Below are positions 1 to 7,846 of a stretch of DNA of 64,000 nt, piece by piece. Every line of letters begins with the position of its first letter. The first letter of the stretch is position 1. The notes below the pieces were generated by a model, which saw only the letters and a program-made list of their open reading frames with translations, did not search any database and had not been told where the DNA came from. Position numbers and translations under genes: made by a program. Origin of the DNA: Paenibacillus helianthi (GTDB lineage Bacteria; Bacillota; Bacilli; Paenibacillales; Paenibacillaceae); the NCBI RefSeq assembly GCF_001909055.1, contig NZ_LVWI01000050.1, forward strand, positions 1-64,000. The letters are read 5' to 3'.

Positions 1-1
1 G

Positions 2-151
2 TTTGAACGTCTGGATCAATGGACGCGAATGAGGGTGCGAGCCTTTATGCGCAAAAAGAGATCTACGGTGTCAAACCGGCTGATACCAAACAAAGTACTG
101 GAATCAGCCGGAATGGTATTTCTAACAAGCTTACTCACCACACGTTCCTAA
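2..151 (+). CDS. ltrA: Group II intron maturase/reverse transcriptase, C-terminal end (partial)
   Basis: The reading frame enters at the left edge and stops at 149-151, leaving about 49 residues. The text contains the RMRVRAFMRKK and RLIPNKVLESAGMV stretches that close the maturase/DNA-binding region of bacterial group II intron-encoded proteins. In such proteins the C-terminal part binds the intron RNA and helps splicing and retrohoming. The ribozyme 3' domains follow directly downstream (positions 223-297), which supports the assignment. The N-terminal reverse transcriptase domain lies outside the window, so whether the protein is intact cannot be judged. Confidence 0.8.
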   Translation, partial: FERLDQWTRMRVRAFMRKKRSTVSNRLIPNKVLESAGMVFLTSLLTTRS

Positions 152-297
152 TTCAGGAGTGAAATAAGCAATCCGGCGACGGATGAAGGAAACTCACTCC
201 TGAAGATGGGGAACTGACGAAGGAAAGCCGTGTGCGGGAAATCCGCATGCACGGTTTGACGGGGAGTCCGAGGGAGTAATCCCTCGTCTTACCCTAC
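152..297 (+). ncRNA. Group II intron 3' end (domains V and VI)
   Basis: After the maturase stop comes a compact hairpin at about 223-259: an AAAGCCG strand, a GAAA-type loop and a return strand ending CACGGTTT, which is the usual appearance of group II domain V. A second hairpin with CGAGGGA/TCCCTCG arms around 269-287 fits domain VI. The splice junction is inferred near position 297, because these introns end in AY and the following bases resume a transporter coding sequence within a few codons. The 5' part of the intron is outside the window. The exact class was not determined. Confidence 0.7.
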
Positions 298-302
298 TGT
301 GA

Positions 303-500
303 AAAAAGGTCTTTCCTGCTTGGTATTGCCTTGCCGGTGCCATCATTACCTTCATGTCGGGCTGGAATAACTATCTCTGGCCGCTGATTGTACGGCAGCC
401 CCCGGAGACGAAGACTATGCCACTTCTGATCTCTACCCTGGGCTCCGGTTATGCTCCGGACTTTGGCATGATCATGATTGCAATTGTGATCGGTGAAATA
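303..500 (+). pseudogene. Carbohydrate ABC transporter permease (MalG/AraQ type) remnant
   Basis: The frame through 333-480 reads AGAIITFMSGWNNYLWPLI and continues with a PLLISTLGSGYAPDFG stretch, typical of the last cytoplasmic loop and final membrane segment of MalG-type sugar ABC permeases. The beginning is cut by the group II intron at about 297, with a TGA in frame at 300-302. After about residue IAIVI (near 490) similarity to the family stops and the frame runs into unrelated sequence, so the last transmembrane helix is missing. It is therefore damaged at both visible ends. No neighbouring binding protein or second permease is in the window. Confidence 0.7.
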
Positions 501-639
501 AATAGCTGTGTAGGCTGTAAAGTCGGCTATATGTATTTTTTACATCCCGTATCCCTGCTCTGATGTGATAAACTGGAAACAAATGTGATCTATTTAACAA
601 TTGTTTGCCGTTCTCATATCTTTTTATTGGAGGGATTTC

Positions 640-1131
640 ATGCAGACGTTTTTCCGCTATAACTGGATGGTTCGGGAGGAGTGGTACAAGTGGTGTGAAG
701 ACCTGACGGAGGAGGAACTGCTCAAGCCGCGGGTTGGCGGGGTTGGCGGAATTCTGAAGACATTGTTTCATATTGCCGATGTGGAGTGGAGCTGGACCAT
801 GGGAATGGTAGGCAAGCCTGATTTCCAGGAGGATTTTGCCGAGTTCAGCAGTCTGGAGAAGGTGAGAGAGCTTGATGCACGCTTCCGGCTGGAGGTGGAG
901 CCTTTTGTATTGAGCTGGAATGAAGGGATGGAGCGGAATGTCTTTACGGAACAGCAGCCAGACGGATCGATGGCAGCCAATGCCTGGGGGGAGATCATGC
1001 GCCATATGATTGCCCACGAAATTCATCATATCGGTCAGCTCTCCGTGTGGGCCAGAGAGGTCGGTAAGAAACCGCCTTCCGCCAATGTAATCGGCAAAGG
1101 GCTTGTGGACAATCTCCCGGGCAAGGTATAG
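640..1131 (+). CDS. DinB/YfiT family protein
   Basis: A 163-residue protein starting at ATG 640, eight bases after a GGAGGG ribosome binding site. A longer frame from 601 exists but has no such site. The four-helix DinB-like fold is suggested by the N-terminal FRYNWMVREEWYKW segment, a FHIADVEWSW helix near residue 45 and a MIAHEIHHIGQL helix near 125. The histidines in the last two helices are the usual metal-binding positions of the family. Members are metal-dependent thiol-transferase-like proteins or bacillithiol-linked enzymes, but the substrate cannot be told here. It stands alone and ends before a bidirectional terminator. Confidence 0.75.
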   Translation: MQTFFRYNWMVREEWYKWCEDLTEEELLKPRVGGVGGILKTLFHIADVEWSWTMGMVGKPDFQEDFAEFSSLEKVRELDARFRLEVEPFVLSWNEGMERNVFTEQQPDGSMAANAWGEIMRHMIAHEIHHIGQLSVWAREVGKKPPSANVIGKGLVDNLPGKV

Positions 1132-1189
1132 AGGCCTTACTCAAGCGGGAAGTTGTCCCGGAAGCTGACCCCAACAGTCACACGAACGA

Positions 1190-1224
1190 ACAGCTCCGGC
1201 GGAACCTCCGCCGGGGCTGTTTTA
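1190..1224. terminator. Bidirectional Rho-independent terminator
   Basis: ACAGCTCCGGCGG and CCGCCGGGGCTGT form a GC-rich stem around a short loop, followed by TTTTA. It lies between the convergent DinB-like and SgrR-like genes. The TAA stop of the minus-strand gene is at its right edge. Confidence 0.8.
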
Positions 1225-2895
1225 CATGCCGCGAGGAAACCAGAGATGGCGAAGGTCTACCCAGCCCTGGCTGTTGAAGGTCACACCGCGTACGGAAGGG
1301 AGATATGCAGTCTGCACCGGCTTTTCGTACAGAATGTACAGCTGATGATCCCTTGTCAGCTTGTCCTCAATCCGTGTGAAGCTGCCAGTTCTTGATGCGG
1401 GATCGGGCTCCCTTGAGATGAGGTTCAGTGTGCCTTCAATATCCGCCCTTGTCCCGGGATCCACATGCTGAGACAGCGTCGTATACAGATCGAATAGCCG
1501 AAGCTGCTCGTCCTGATCCCGGAGCAGGGAGAAGACAATGAGATCGGCCTGCAGGCGCACGGGACCTTTGAATTCCTCCGGCGAGACCGCCAAAACGTTG
1601 CAGGCATACCCGTGCCGTAACAGCCGGGAAGCAATATGCTCGGCATCCCCGAGATATTGCGGAATAGTGGCAATTTGCAAAACCCCTGGCTGCGTGACTT
1701 GGAAATCGGGGACAGGTGCTGGTGTTGTTTCATTCAGGCAAGACAGAATATCTGCACGGAGCAGGGGATCGCTTAAGGGTCCGTTTTTCTTTGTGTTGCA
1801 GGTGACAAACTTGCGCACACAGGATTCGGAATGAATCTGGCTCCACGAAGAGGAGTCCCCTGCCGAAGGATTGTGAATAATATGAAAGGCGGAAACCGTA
1901 TCCGGCTGTATCTGCCCGTTGCCGATCGGGACATGAAGAATTTCCACACGGTCTATATGTGCCCGGCCTTGATAGTAATAAGGGAATACCTCCAGCACGC
2001 AGAGATCCTCATTCAGCTCTACCAGCTTGAAGGGTCCGGTACCGACCGGTCTGCGGCCAAAGGCGCTCCCTGTTGCAGTCACCAACTCACGCGGAACCAC
2101 CGCCGCCCGGCTGGTGCAGAGGAACGGGAGAAACAGCTCATTTGGATTCCGCAGCACAATGCGCACCGTGGTGGTATTCAATGCTTCGACCCCGGTGATC
2201 TCCTTGAAAATAGAACTGTAAAGCGTCCGCTGTGGGGTCTGCATCAGCCGCTGCAGCGAATAGACCACATCTTCGGCGGACAGTACTTTTCCGTGATGGA
2301 ACAGGACCTCTTTCCGCAGATGAAACGTCCATTCAGTGCGGTTGTCATTCACATCCCAGGCGTGGGCCAGGCCCGGAACAATGCCCCGTTCCCCGCTTCT
2401 TCCAACTAATCCGTCAAATACATGGCTGGAGACGAAGGACTCGGCCAGCAGATTCATATACAGCGGGTCCAGGGTGTGAAGCTTCTGGGTGACCGGAAGC
2501 CGCAGTGTATCAATGACCTTATTGCTGCGGATTTCCGAATGATGTCCGAAATAGGTTAGCAGCCAGCCCTGCAGCGTATCCTGAAGCGAGGAGGACCTTG
2601 CATGTCCGCGTATACCCTCAATCGCACTTCCAATGTCTTTGCTGCTGATGGCCTGCTTCATAGACTGCAGGGCAATGTCCTCTGCTTCCACAAGAAACAC
2701 CAGCTTTGAACGTTTTCCCCGGCCGCGGCTGGGGGTCCAGGTGATCCAATCCTGCCCCGCCATTTTATGAACAATATGGAGCGCATTGCGGTGAGTGCAG
2801 TTAAAGGTTGCGGCCAGCTCATCCAGAGTAATAGAGATTTCAGCGGGTCCTCCATGGTGCGAGTGGAGCATCAGAAATTGGCTGTGCAGCTTCAT
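1222..2895 (-). CDS. SgrR-family transcriptional regulator with solute-binding domain
   Basis: A 557-residue protein with ATG at 2895 and an AAGGAG site just upstream. Residues about 1-115 form an SgrR-type winged helix (HGGPAEISITLDELAATF, then a WITWTPSRGRGKRSKLVF wing). Residues about 150-550 resemble family 5 extracellular solute-binding proteins (PLYMNLLAES, then an AHAWDVNDNRTEWTFHLRK stretch), but there is no signal peptide. This matches the cytoplasmic SgrR layout, in which the binding-protein domain senses a small molecule, in E. coli a phosphosugar-stress signal. The ligand here is unknown. The gene is divergent from the DUF4173 gene. Confidence 0.82.
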   Translation of the reverse strand: MKLHSQFLMLHSHHGGPAEISITLDELAATFNCTHRNALHIVHKMAGQDWITWTPSRGRGKRSKLVFLVEAEDIALQSMKQAISSKDIGSAIEGIRGHARSSSLQDTLQGWLLTYFGHHSEIRSNKVIDTLRLPVTQKLHTLDPLYMNLLAESFVSSHVFDGLVGRSGERGIVPGLAHAWDVNDNRTEWTFHLRKEVLFHHGKVLSAEDVVYSLQRLMQTPQRTLYSSIFKEITGVEALNTTTVRIVLRNPNELFLPFLCTSRAAVVPRELVTATGSAFGRRPVGTGPFKLVELNEDLCVLEVFPYYYQGRAHIDRVEILHVPIGNGQIQPDTVSAFHIIHNPSAGDSSSWSQIHSESCVRKFVTCNTKKNGPLSDPLLRADILSCLNETTPAPVPDFQVTQPGVLQIATIPQYLGDAEHIASRLLRHGYACNVLAVSPEEFKGPVRLQADLIVFSLLRDQDEQLRLFDLYTTLSQHVDPGTRADIEGTLNLISREPDPASRTGSFTRIEDKLTRDHQLYILYEKPVQTAYLPSVRGVTFNSQGWVDLRHLWFPRGM

Positions 2896-3007
2896 GAGTC
2901 GGGTCTCCTTTTTAAAATAGGAAATAAACCGTATATTCTTTCTCTTTTTCTTCTTATTTTATCAGCTAAAATCAGGATATGAAAGTAAGAAGATGGAGGT
3001 ATTTACC

Positions 3008-4543
3008 ATGAATGATCCATCCGCAATGAAACAGGAACGGGCTCTCCAGGCTCTGGGGGCGGCTTTTCTGCTGGCGGTCCTGAACCAGTATCTGTTTTAC
3101 GGTACAGTGCCAGGGGTATCCTATCCGATCTTTGTGTGTTTGTTTTACGGGTTTGTGTTCTATTTTGCCAAAGACAAGCTGCGCAAGCCTTCTGTGGTCA
3201 GCTATATCTGGCTCGGAGCAATTGTGCTTCTTTCCTTGACCTATGCGTTATTTGCAAATTGGGTTTTCTTCGGACTGAATCTGCTGGTTATTCCGGCGCT
3301 GATTTTATTACATATGACCTATATGCTGAGCTATAAGCAGCCCTCCTGGAGCAGGATCGGGATTATAGGGGCGGCTGCTGAGCATTTTTTTGCCCAAAGT
3401 CTGCGGCACTGGGGAACAGCTCCACAGATCATCCGCAGAATCTTCGGCGGGGAGAAAATTAAAGACGAACGGAAGCAAGTGCTGATCAAGGTGTTAATCG
3501 GACTGGGAATCTCTTTACCGCTGCTGCTGATTGTAACCTCACTGCTCTCCTCGGCAGACGGGGTATTCCATGAAATGCTGGCGAAATTCCCGCAGATGCT
3601 GGCCCGGATTTCTTTTGGCGAAGGGATTGCGCGTCTGCTGTGGGTGATCCTGCTGGGACTGGGCATGTTCGGCCTCCTCTGGGGCTTTGTCGATCACAAG
3701 GTGTATATATGGAATCCTAAGCCGGAGCTGAATATGGAAATCTTGCCTGTCCCGGATTCTGCCTTGGAGCTGCTTCCTGAGCCTTTGGCGCTGAAAGTGG
3801 ACCCGGTGATCCTTACTACCATTCTCACCGTCATCAATACGGTGTATGTGCTGTTCGTCAGCGTACAATTTTCCTACCTCTTCGGTGCCTGGGATGGCAT
3901 CTTGCCGCAGGGCAGCACGTATGCCGATTATGCGCGGAGCGGTTTTTTGGAGCTGATTCTAGTGACTTCGATCAACTTCGTTCTGCTGCTGCTGTCCCTG
4001 CATTCGGATCGCCCGGAGAGAAGCCTGCTGCGTACAACTGTTCATATTCTGCTCTATATCCTCGTACTCTGTTCTGTAATCATGCTGTATTCTGCCTATT
4101 CCCGGCTGATGCTGTATGAAGAGGCTTATGGCTACACGTATATCCGGTTTCTGGTGCATGCGTTTATGATCTTCCTCGGACTGTTACTGGTGTTAGCAGC
4201 GGTGCGGATCAGCCGGGTGCAGTTCCCGCTCGCGCAGTGCTGTCTCGCCTTAGGTTTGCTATCCTATGTACTGGTGAACTATATCGGCATGGATCATATT
4301 ATCGCCAAGCAGAATATCCAGCGCTATCAGAAGAGCGGCGTCCTTGACACCAGCTATCTATCCCGGCTGTCACCGGACGTCCTGCCGCTGCTGATCAGCT
4401 TCAATAAGCAGGAGAATGGCAAGCTGGATGCGGTCCTCCGCGAAAAGTGGGAAGGTCAGCAGACAACCAAGCGGAAATGGCCAGCCTTCAATGTGGCGAA
4501 GTTCCGTGCCGAGCGGGCCCTGGAGCATTACTTTGACAAGTAG
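3008..4543 (+). CDS. DUF4173 multi-pass membrane protein
   Basis: A protein of 511 residues with about a dozen hydrophobic segments from residue 15 to 430 and a soluble C-terminal tail. Conserved DUF4173 features include an internal KVLIGLGISLPLLLI segment, the SVQFSYLFGAWDG motif in the second half and a YADYARSGFLEL helix. Start choice: ATG 3008 lies seven bases after GGAGGT, whereas the in-frame ATG 2993 overlaps that site. The family function is unknown. In several Firmicutes it sits near regulators, and here it is divergent from the SgrR-like gene with a Crp-type gene downstream. Confidence 0.8.
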   Translation: MNDPSAMKQERALQALGAAFLLAVLNQYLFYGTVPGVSYPIFVCLFYGFVFYFAKDKLRKPSVVSYIWLGAIVLLSLTYALFANWVFFGLNLLVIPALILLHMTYMLSYKQPSWSRIGIIGAAAEHFFAQSLRHWGTAPQIIRRIFGGEKIKDERKQVLIKVLIGLGISLPLLLIVTSLLSSADGVFHEMLAKFPQMLARISFGEGIARLLWVILLGLGMFGLLWGFVDHKVYIWNPKPELNMEILPVPDSALELLPEPLALKVDPVILTTILTVINTVYVLFVSVQFSYLFGAWDGILPQGSTYADYARSGFLELILVTSINFVLLLLSLHSDRPERSLLRTTVHILLYILVLCSVIMLYSAYSRLMLYEEAYGYTYIRFLVHAFMIFLGLLLVLAAVRISRVQFPLAQCCLALGLLSYVLVNYIGMDHIIAKQNIQRYQKSGVLDTSYLSRLSPDVLPLLISFNKQENGKLDAVLREKWEGQQTTKRKWPAFNVAKFRAERALEHYFDK

Positions 4544-4660
4544 AATGATCCGCCAAGATGCAAAGATACCTTCATTATGTTGTGAGCCGGGTGTTGGCTG
4601 ATTCTCCGCTGCTGTGTTACATTTAGTTCATTCGTGACAGAGGTGGGGAGGAAGCGGCTG

Positions 4661-5356
4661 ATGCAGTGGATTGCAGACCGTGATCAGGTCAGTGCTCTGG
4701 CCGGGCAAAATGGTCTGAAAGATATATTCAGCAGCGGGGCGATTTCCGGAATGGAGCTGCGGCGGTACAGTGACGGGGAGGCTATTTGTTCAGTGGGTGA
4801 CCACCTGGAGCATCTGTATATTCTGGTGCAGGGCAGGCTCAAGATTCATACACTGCTGCCCAACGGAAAATCGCTGCTGGTGCGTTTTGCGAGACCGATG
4901 TCGCTGATCGGGGATGTGGAGCTGCTGCGGCAATATCCGGTCAAGAATGAAGTGGTGTCGGTGGACGAAAGCCTGCTGCTGGTTGCCGGACGCGAGCTGG
5001 TTCTTAAGGAGTTTGAGCAAAATACCGTACTTCTGCGTTATCTGGTAGGAGAGCTTAGCCACAAAATGTATACGCTTGGCCAGACTACGGCGCTGAATTT
5101 GCTATATCCGCTGGAAAACCGCTTTGCCAGCTATCTGCTGTCCCTGTTTGCAGACAGCGGCGGCCAGCGCGTGGAAGAGATCCGTACAGCTACACTTGCT
5201 GAAACCGCGGATTTACTCGGAACCAGCTACCGGCATCTGAACCGGATCGTGCGCCGTTTTGTAGAGGAAGGTATCATTGAGCGCAGAAAAGGAAGCCTCA
5301 GTGTGCTGGATCAGAACAAGCTGGCTCTGCTGGCGAACGGCAATCTGTATGAATAA
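4661..5356 (+). CDS. Crp/Fnr-family transcriptional regulator
   Basis: A 231-residue protein. ATG 4661 follows GGGGAGG with good spacing; an in-frame GTG at 4634 lies before that site. Residues about 25-115 form a cyclic-nucleotide-binding-like beta barrel (YSDGEAICSVGDHLEHLYIL, then GRLKIHTLLPNGKSLLV). Residues about 150-220 form a winged helix with the recognition segment TADLLGTSYRHLNRIVRRF. No N-terminal cysteine cluster is present, so an FNR-type iron-sulphur sensor is unlikely. It resembles the YeiL branch. No target operator was identified. Confidence 0.82.
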   Translation: MQWIADRDQVSALAGQNGLKDIFSSGAISGMELRRYSDGEAICSVGDHLEHLYILVQGRLKIHTLLPNGKSLLVRFARPMSLIGDVELLRQYPVKNEVVSVDESLLLVAGRELVLKEFEQNTVLLRYLVGELSHKMYTLGQTTALNLLYPLENRFASYLLSLFADSGGQRVEEIRTATLAETADLLGTSYRHLNRIVRRFVEEGIIERRKGSLSVLDQNKLALLANGNLYE

Positions 5357-5360
5357 TCCA

Positions 5361-5403
5361 AACCGTCAATTCCTGCGCTAGGGCAGGAGGGGCGGTTTTT
5401 TGT
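5361..5403 (+). terminator. Rho-independent terminator of the Crp/Fnr gene
   Basis: AACCG and the inner TCCTGC pair with GGCAGGA and CGGTT, followed by a run of T (CGGTTTTTTG). Confidence 0.75.
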
Positions 5404-5425
5404 TGTAAAGGAAACTAAGACAACT

Positions 5426-5468
5426 CTTAGCCTTACTTCAGTTTCATTTAAGCTTGGAGAAGTAGGAT
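5426..5468 (+). promoter_or_regulatory. Promoter with triple TTTA/TTCA boxes for the chemotaxis receptor gene
   Basis: CTTAG (5426), TTCAG (5437) and TTTAAG (5447) are spaced 11 and 10 bp. A -10-like TAGGAT follows at 5463, ten bases after TTTAAG. The same spacing recurs at 7334, 36789 and 36937. No consensus -35 sits 17 bp upstream, so activation by a DNA-binding regulator that recognises direct repeats (OmpR/PhoP-like) is inferred. Confidence 0.5.
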
Positions 5469-5599
5469 GGACGTATCAGGAAATACTTAACTTCAGCAAA
5501 AGGAAGGAGAGCAGAGAGACCGTCATAACGATTAAGCTCTACATAACGGATCACCATTGCAGCCAACCCAAAAGTACATACAGATACGGAGGAATACTT

Positions 5600-7294
5600 A
5601 TGTTCACCAAGATACGCGCCAAAATATTATTCGGCTTTGCCGCAGTCATTATTGTGTTTCTTGTCGCTATTGCCGGCAATACCTTCTTTCAAAGCAAGGT
5701 CAGCATGCTGACGGATCAGATTAACCGCAATTACAGCAAGCTGTCACTGGTACAGGGGCTGACGGACAAGATCCGCACAGCCGACGGGCTGGCAGCAAGG
5801 TATGTGATGAGCAACACGGATGAGGAACGGAAGACATACCTTAGCAGCTATGAAGCTCAGATTCCTGAAATTACAGCGGCGGTTAAGGAACTCCAGGCCA
5901 CCGGGCTTAGCGAAGCAGAGCAATCCGGAATTACCAATTTGCAGAATGAATGGACTAATTATCTGACGGTGCTGGATAGTGCCTTCGCACAAGCGAAGGA
6001 GGGGAATTTCCCTGTAGCCCAAAAAGCGTTCACAACGCTCTCCCTGGATAAAGTTATTGATTCCCAGCTGGTGCTTCAGAATGTGCTGACCGAAGAAATC
6101 CAGAAGAAACAGAGTGAAGCCGACAATCACCGCGGCTTCGCGATGGATGTCAGCCTGAGCGTGACAGGATTGTCCGTGCTGCTGGCCGCAGTAATTGCAC
6201 TGCTCTTGTCGGCGCGGATCCTCAAGCCGCTCCGCAGTGTCAACGTGCAGCTGCAGGAAATTGCTGAAGGCGATGCTGACTTGACCCGTAAGCTCTCGGT
6301 GCGGAGTAAGGATGAAATTGGGGAGCTGGCGATGAACTTCAACAAGATGACGGATAATCTGGCAGTAATGATTGGGCAGGTGTCAGAATCGGCAAGCGGA
6401 TTAGCAGCTTCCTCCATAAAACTTACCTCCGACAGTGGAATGACTGCCGAGACTACAGAGAAGATCGCAGGTATTATGGGTGAGGTAGCCTCCGGCAATG
6501 AACGCCAGATGAATGATCTGCAGACCAATATGACCACGATTGTAGAGATGTCCATTGGCATTCAGCAGATCGCCTCCAGTGTGCAGGATATTTCTGAAGC
6601 TTCGATCCGTTCAAGCGAATACGCTGTTGCCGGTGATAAATCCCTGCAGGCGGCAGTTCAGCAAATGGCTTCAATTAATCATTCCATCCAGACGTTGTCC
6701 GGGCAGGTGCTGAGCTTTGTGGGCCGTTCGCGTGAGATCGCCAGCATTGTCGATGTTATCAAAGGCATTGCCTCGCAGACCAATATGCTGGCACTGAACG
6801 CAACGATTGAAGCGGCACGGGCCGGAGAGCAGGGGCGCGGTTTCGCTGTGGTCGCGGATCAGGTCCGCAAGCTGGCTGAGCAGTCCGGTGAATCAGCCAA
6901 TCTCATTGCCGTGATGGCAGCCGGCATTCAATCCGATGCCGACGATGCGGTGAAGATCATGAAGAACAGCATGAGCGAGGTGCAGGGAGGGACGGCGGTT
7001 ATTGAAGAAGCCGGCAGATCCTTTGGCGAAATCCGCATTTCTATCGATTCCCTGGCGGGCCAGGTGCAGGAAGTTTCCGGAGCGGTGGAAGAAATTACAG
7101 CAGCTACTGAAGAAATTGTGGAGTCTATCCGCACTGTAGTGCAAATTTCTGAGACTACTGCGGCTAGTACCCAGCAGGTGTCTGCCGCTTCGCAGGAACA
7201 GATGGCATCGGTAGAGCAAATCGCGTCCTCCGCAAGTGTCCTGAACTCAATGGCTCAAGGGCTGCAAGGATTGGTCGCCCGGTTCAATGTATAA
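5600..7294 (+). CDS. Methyl-accepting chemotaxis protein
   Basis: A 564-residue transmembrane receptor; ATG 5600 follows GGAGG. Order: membrane helix at about 10-30, four-helix-bundle ligand domain about 35-185, second membrane helix about 188-208 (VSLSVTGLSVLLAAVIALLL), HAMP about 210-262 (ILKPLRSVNVQLQEIAEGDA) and signalling domain to the end. The hairpin tip that contacts CheA/CheW is at about 388-430 (GIASQTNMLALNATIEAARA, then GRGFAVVADQVRKLAEQS). The ligand is unknown. Its promoter shares an unusual box array with small-RNA-like elements elsewhere in the window, one of which lies directly downstream. Confidence 0.95.
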   Translation: MFTKIRAKILFGFAAVIIVFLVAIAGNTFFQSKVSMLTDQINRNYSKLSLVQGLTDKIRTADGLAARYVMSNTDEERKTYLSSYEAQIPEITAAVKELQATGLSEAEQSGITNLQNEWTNYLTVLDSAFAQAKEGNFPVAQKAFTTLSLDKVIDSQLVLQNVLTEEIQKKQSEADNHRGFAMDVSLSVTGLSVLLAAVIALLLSARILKPLRSVNVQLQEIAEGDADLTRKLSVRSKDEIGELAMNFNKMTDNLAVMIGQVSESASGLAASSIKLTSDSGMTAETTEKIAGIMGEVASGNERQMNDLQTNMTTIVEMSIGIQQIASSVQDISEASIRSSEYAVAGDKSLQAAVQQMASINHSIQTLSGQVLSFVGRSREIASIVDVIKGIASQTNMLALNATIEAARAGEQGRGFAVVADQVRKLAEQSGESANLIAVMAAGIQSDADDAVKIMKNSMSEVQGGTAVIEEAGRSFGEIRISIDSLAGQVQEVSGAVEEITAATEEIVESIRTVVQISETTAASTQQVSAASQEQMASVEQIASSASVLNSMAQGLQGLVARFNV

Positions 7295-7333
7295 CATCTA
7301 TGTATCACAGTAGGACACCTTTTTCAGCAAAGC

Positions 7334-7438
7334 TTTATCTCCTGTTCATATAGATTTAAGCTTCAGAGGTTATAGTCATCCTATGACCCCCCTTATAATA
7401 GACCTTGGCCCTGTCGGAGACGGCGGGGCTCTTTTTTT
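7334..7438 (+). ncRNA. Small-RNA-like element 1 (promoter, short transcript, terminator)
   Basis: Boxes TTTAT (7334), TTCAT (7345) and TTTAAG (7355) precede TATAGT (7371) with 11, 10 and 16 bp steps. About seven bases later a stretch rich in C begins, with ATGACCCCC, followed by GACCTTGGCC and a hairpin of GCCCTGTCGG with its GC-rich return strand and seven T (7408-7438). The predicted transcript is about 55-60 nt. Element 2 at 36937 is close in sequence over the whole length. No conserved peptide is shared, because the ATG frames diverge after four codons. Confidence 0.5.
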
Positions 7439-7846
7439 GTCTGGAAAGTACCGAATGAACCATTCCCATATAGCCATTGTCAGTACATTTGCAGAACTCC
7501 GTGAGCTGCTGGGGCTGTAATAATATCATCAGAATACCCACGAATCGTACTATTGCACATATTATTCATAGAATAAGCCCTCGATCAAAATCTAGCGATA
7601 TCTTATATTATTACCATAATTAGTTAGTTATTAGGGGGAGTCTCCAGGCTCGGTCAATATGTCTTGTGCTTGCGGTTTGTGGTCTGCAGGGTTCCCAGGG
7701 AGCAGGAGAACAGATAACTGGCTAATTAACAGATTATCTACAACAGGGGAGGGACGTGAAATCCAGGAAGAAGGCCAAGCCTAAAAGGAATTTTTGTAAG
7801 CGCATACTTTTTTGACGGGTCCTATAATTATGGGAGGTGGTTGTCC
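7439..7846 (+). promoter_or_regulatory. Upstream region of the GH87 gene with a cre-like site
   Basis: No gene is seen here. TGTAAGCGCATACT at 7795-7808 resembles a catabolite-responsive element, with two departures from TGWAANCGNTNWCA. TATAAT lies at 7823-7828 and GGGAGGTGG at 7832-7840. CcpA control of the glucanase is inferred. The rest (7439-7790) shows no recognisable feature. Confidence 0.4.

Noticed and set aside
2138..2855. Several overlapping frames of 60-190 codons inside the SgrR-like gene
   Set aside because: They are shadow frames of the long minus-strand gene, lack ribosome binding sites and do not resemble proteins.
7386..7520. Possible near-leaderless ORF beginning ATGACCCCC in element 1
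   Set aside because: In element 2 the same ATG reaches a stop after four codons, so no peptide is conserved.
7356..7541. Minus-strand frame of 61 codons over element 1
   Set aside because: No ribosome binding site, and it overlaps the promoter and terminator of the small-RNA-like element.
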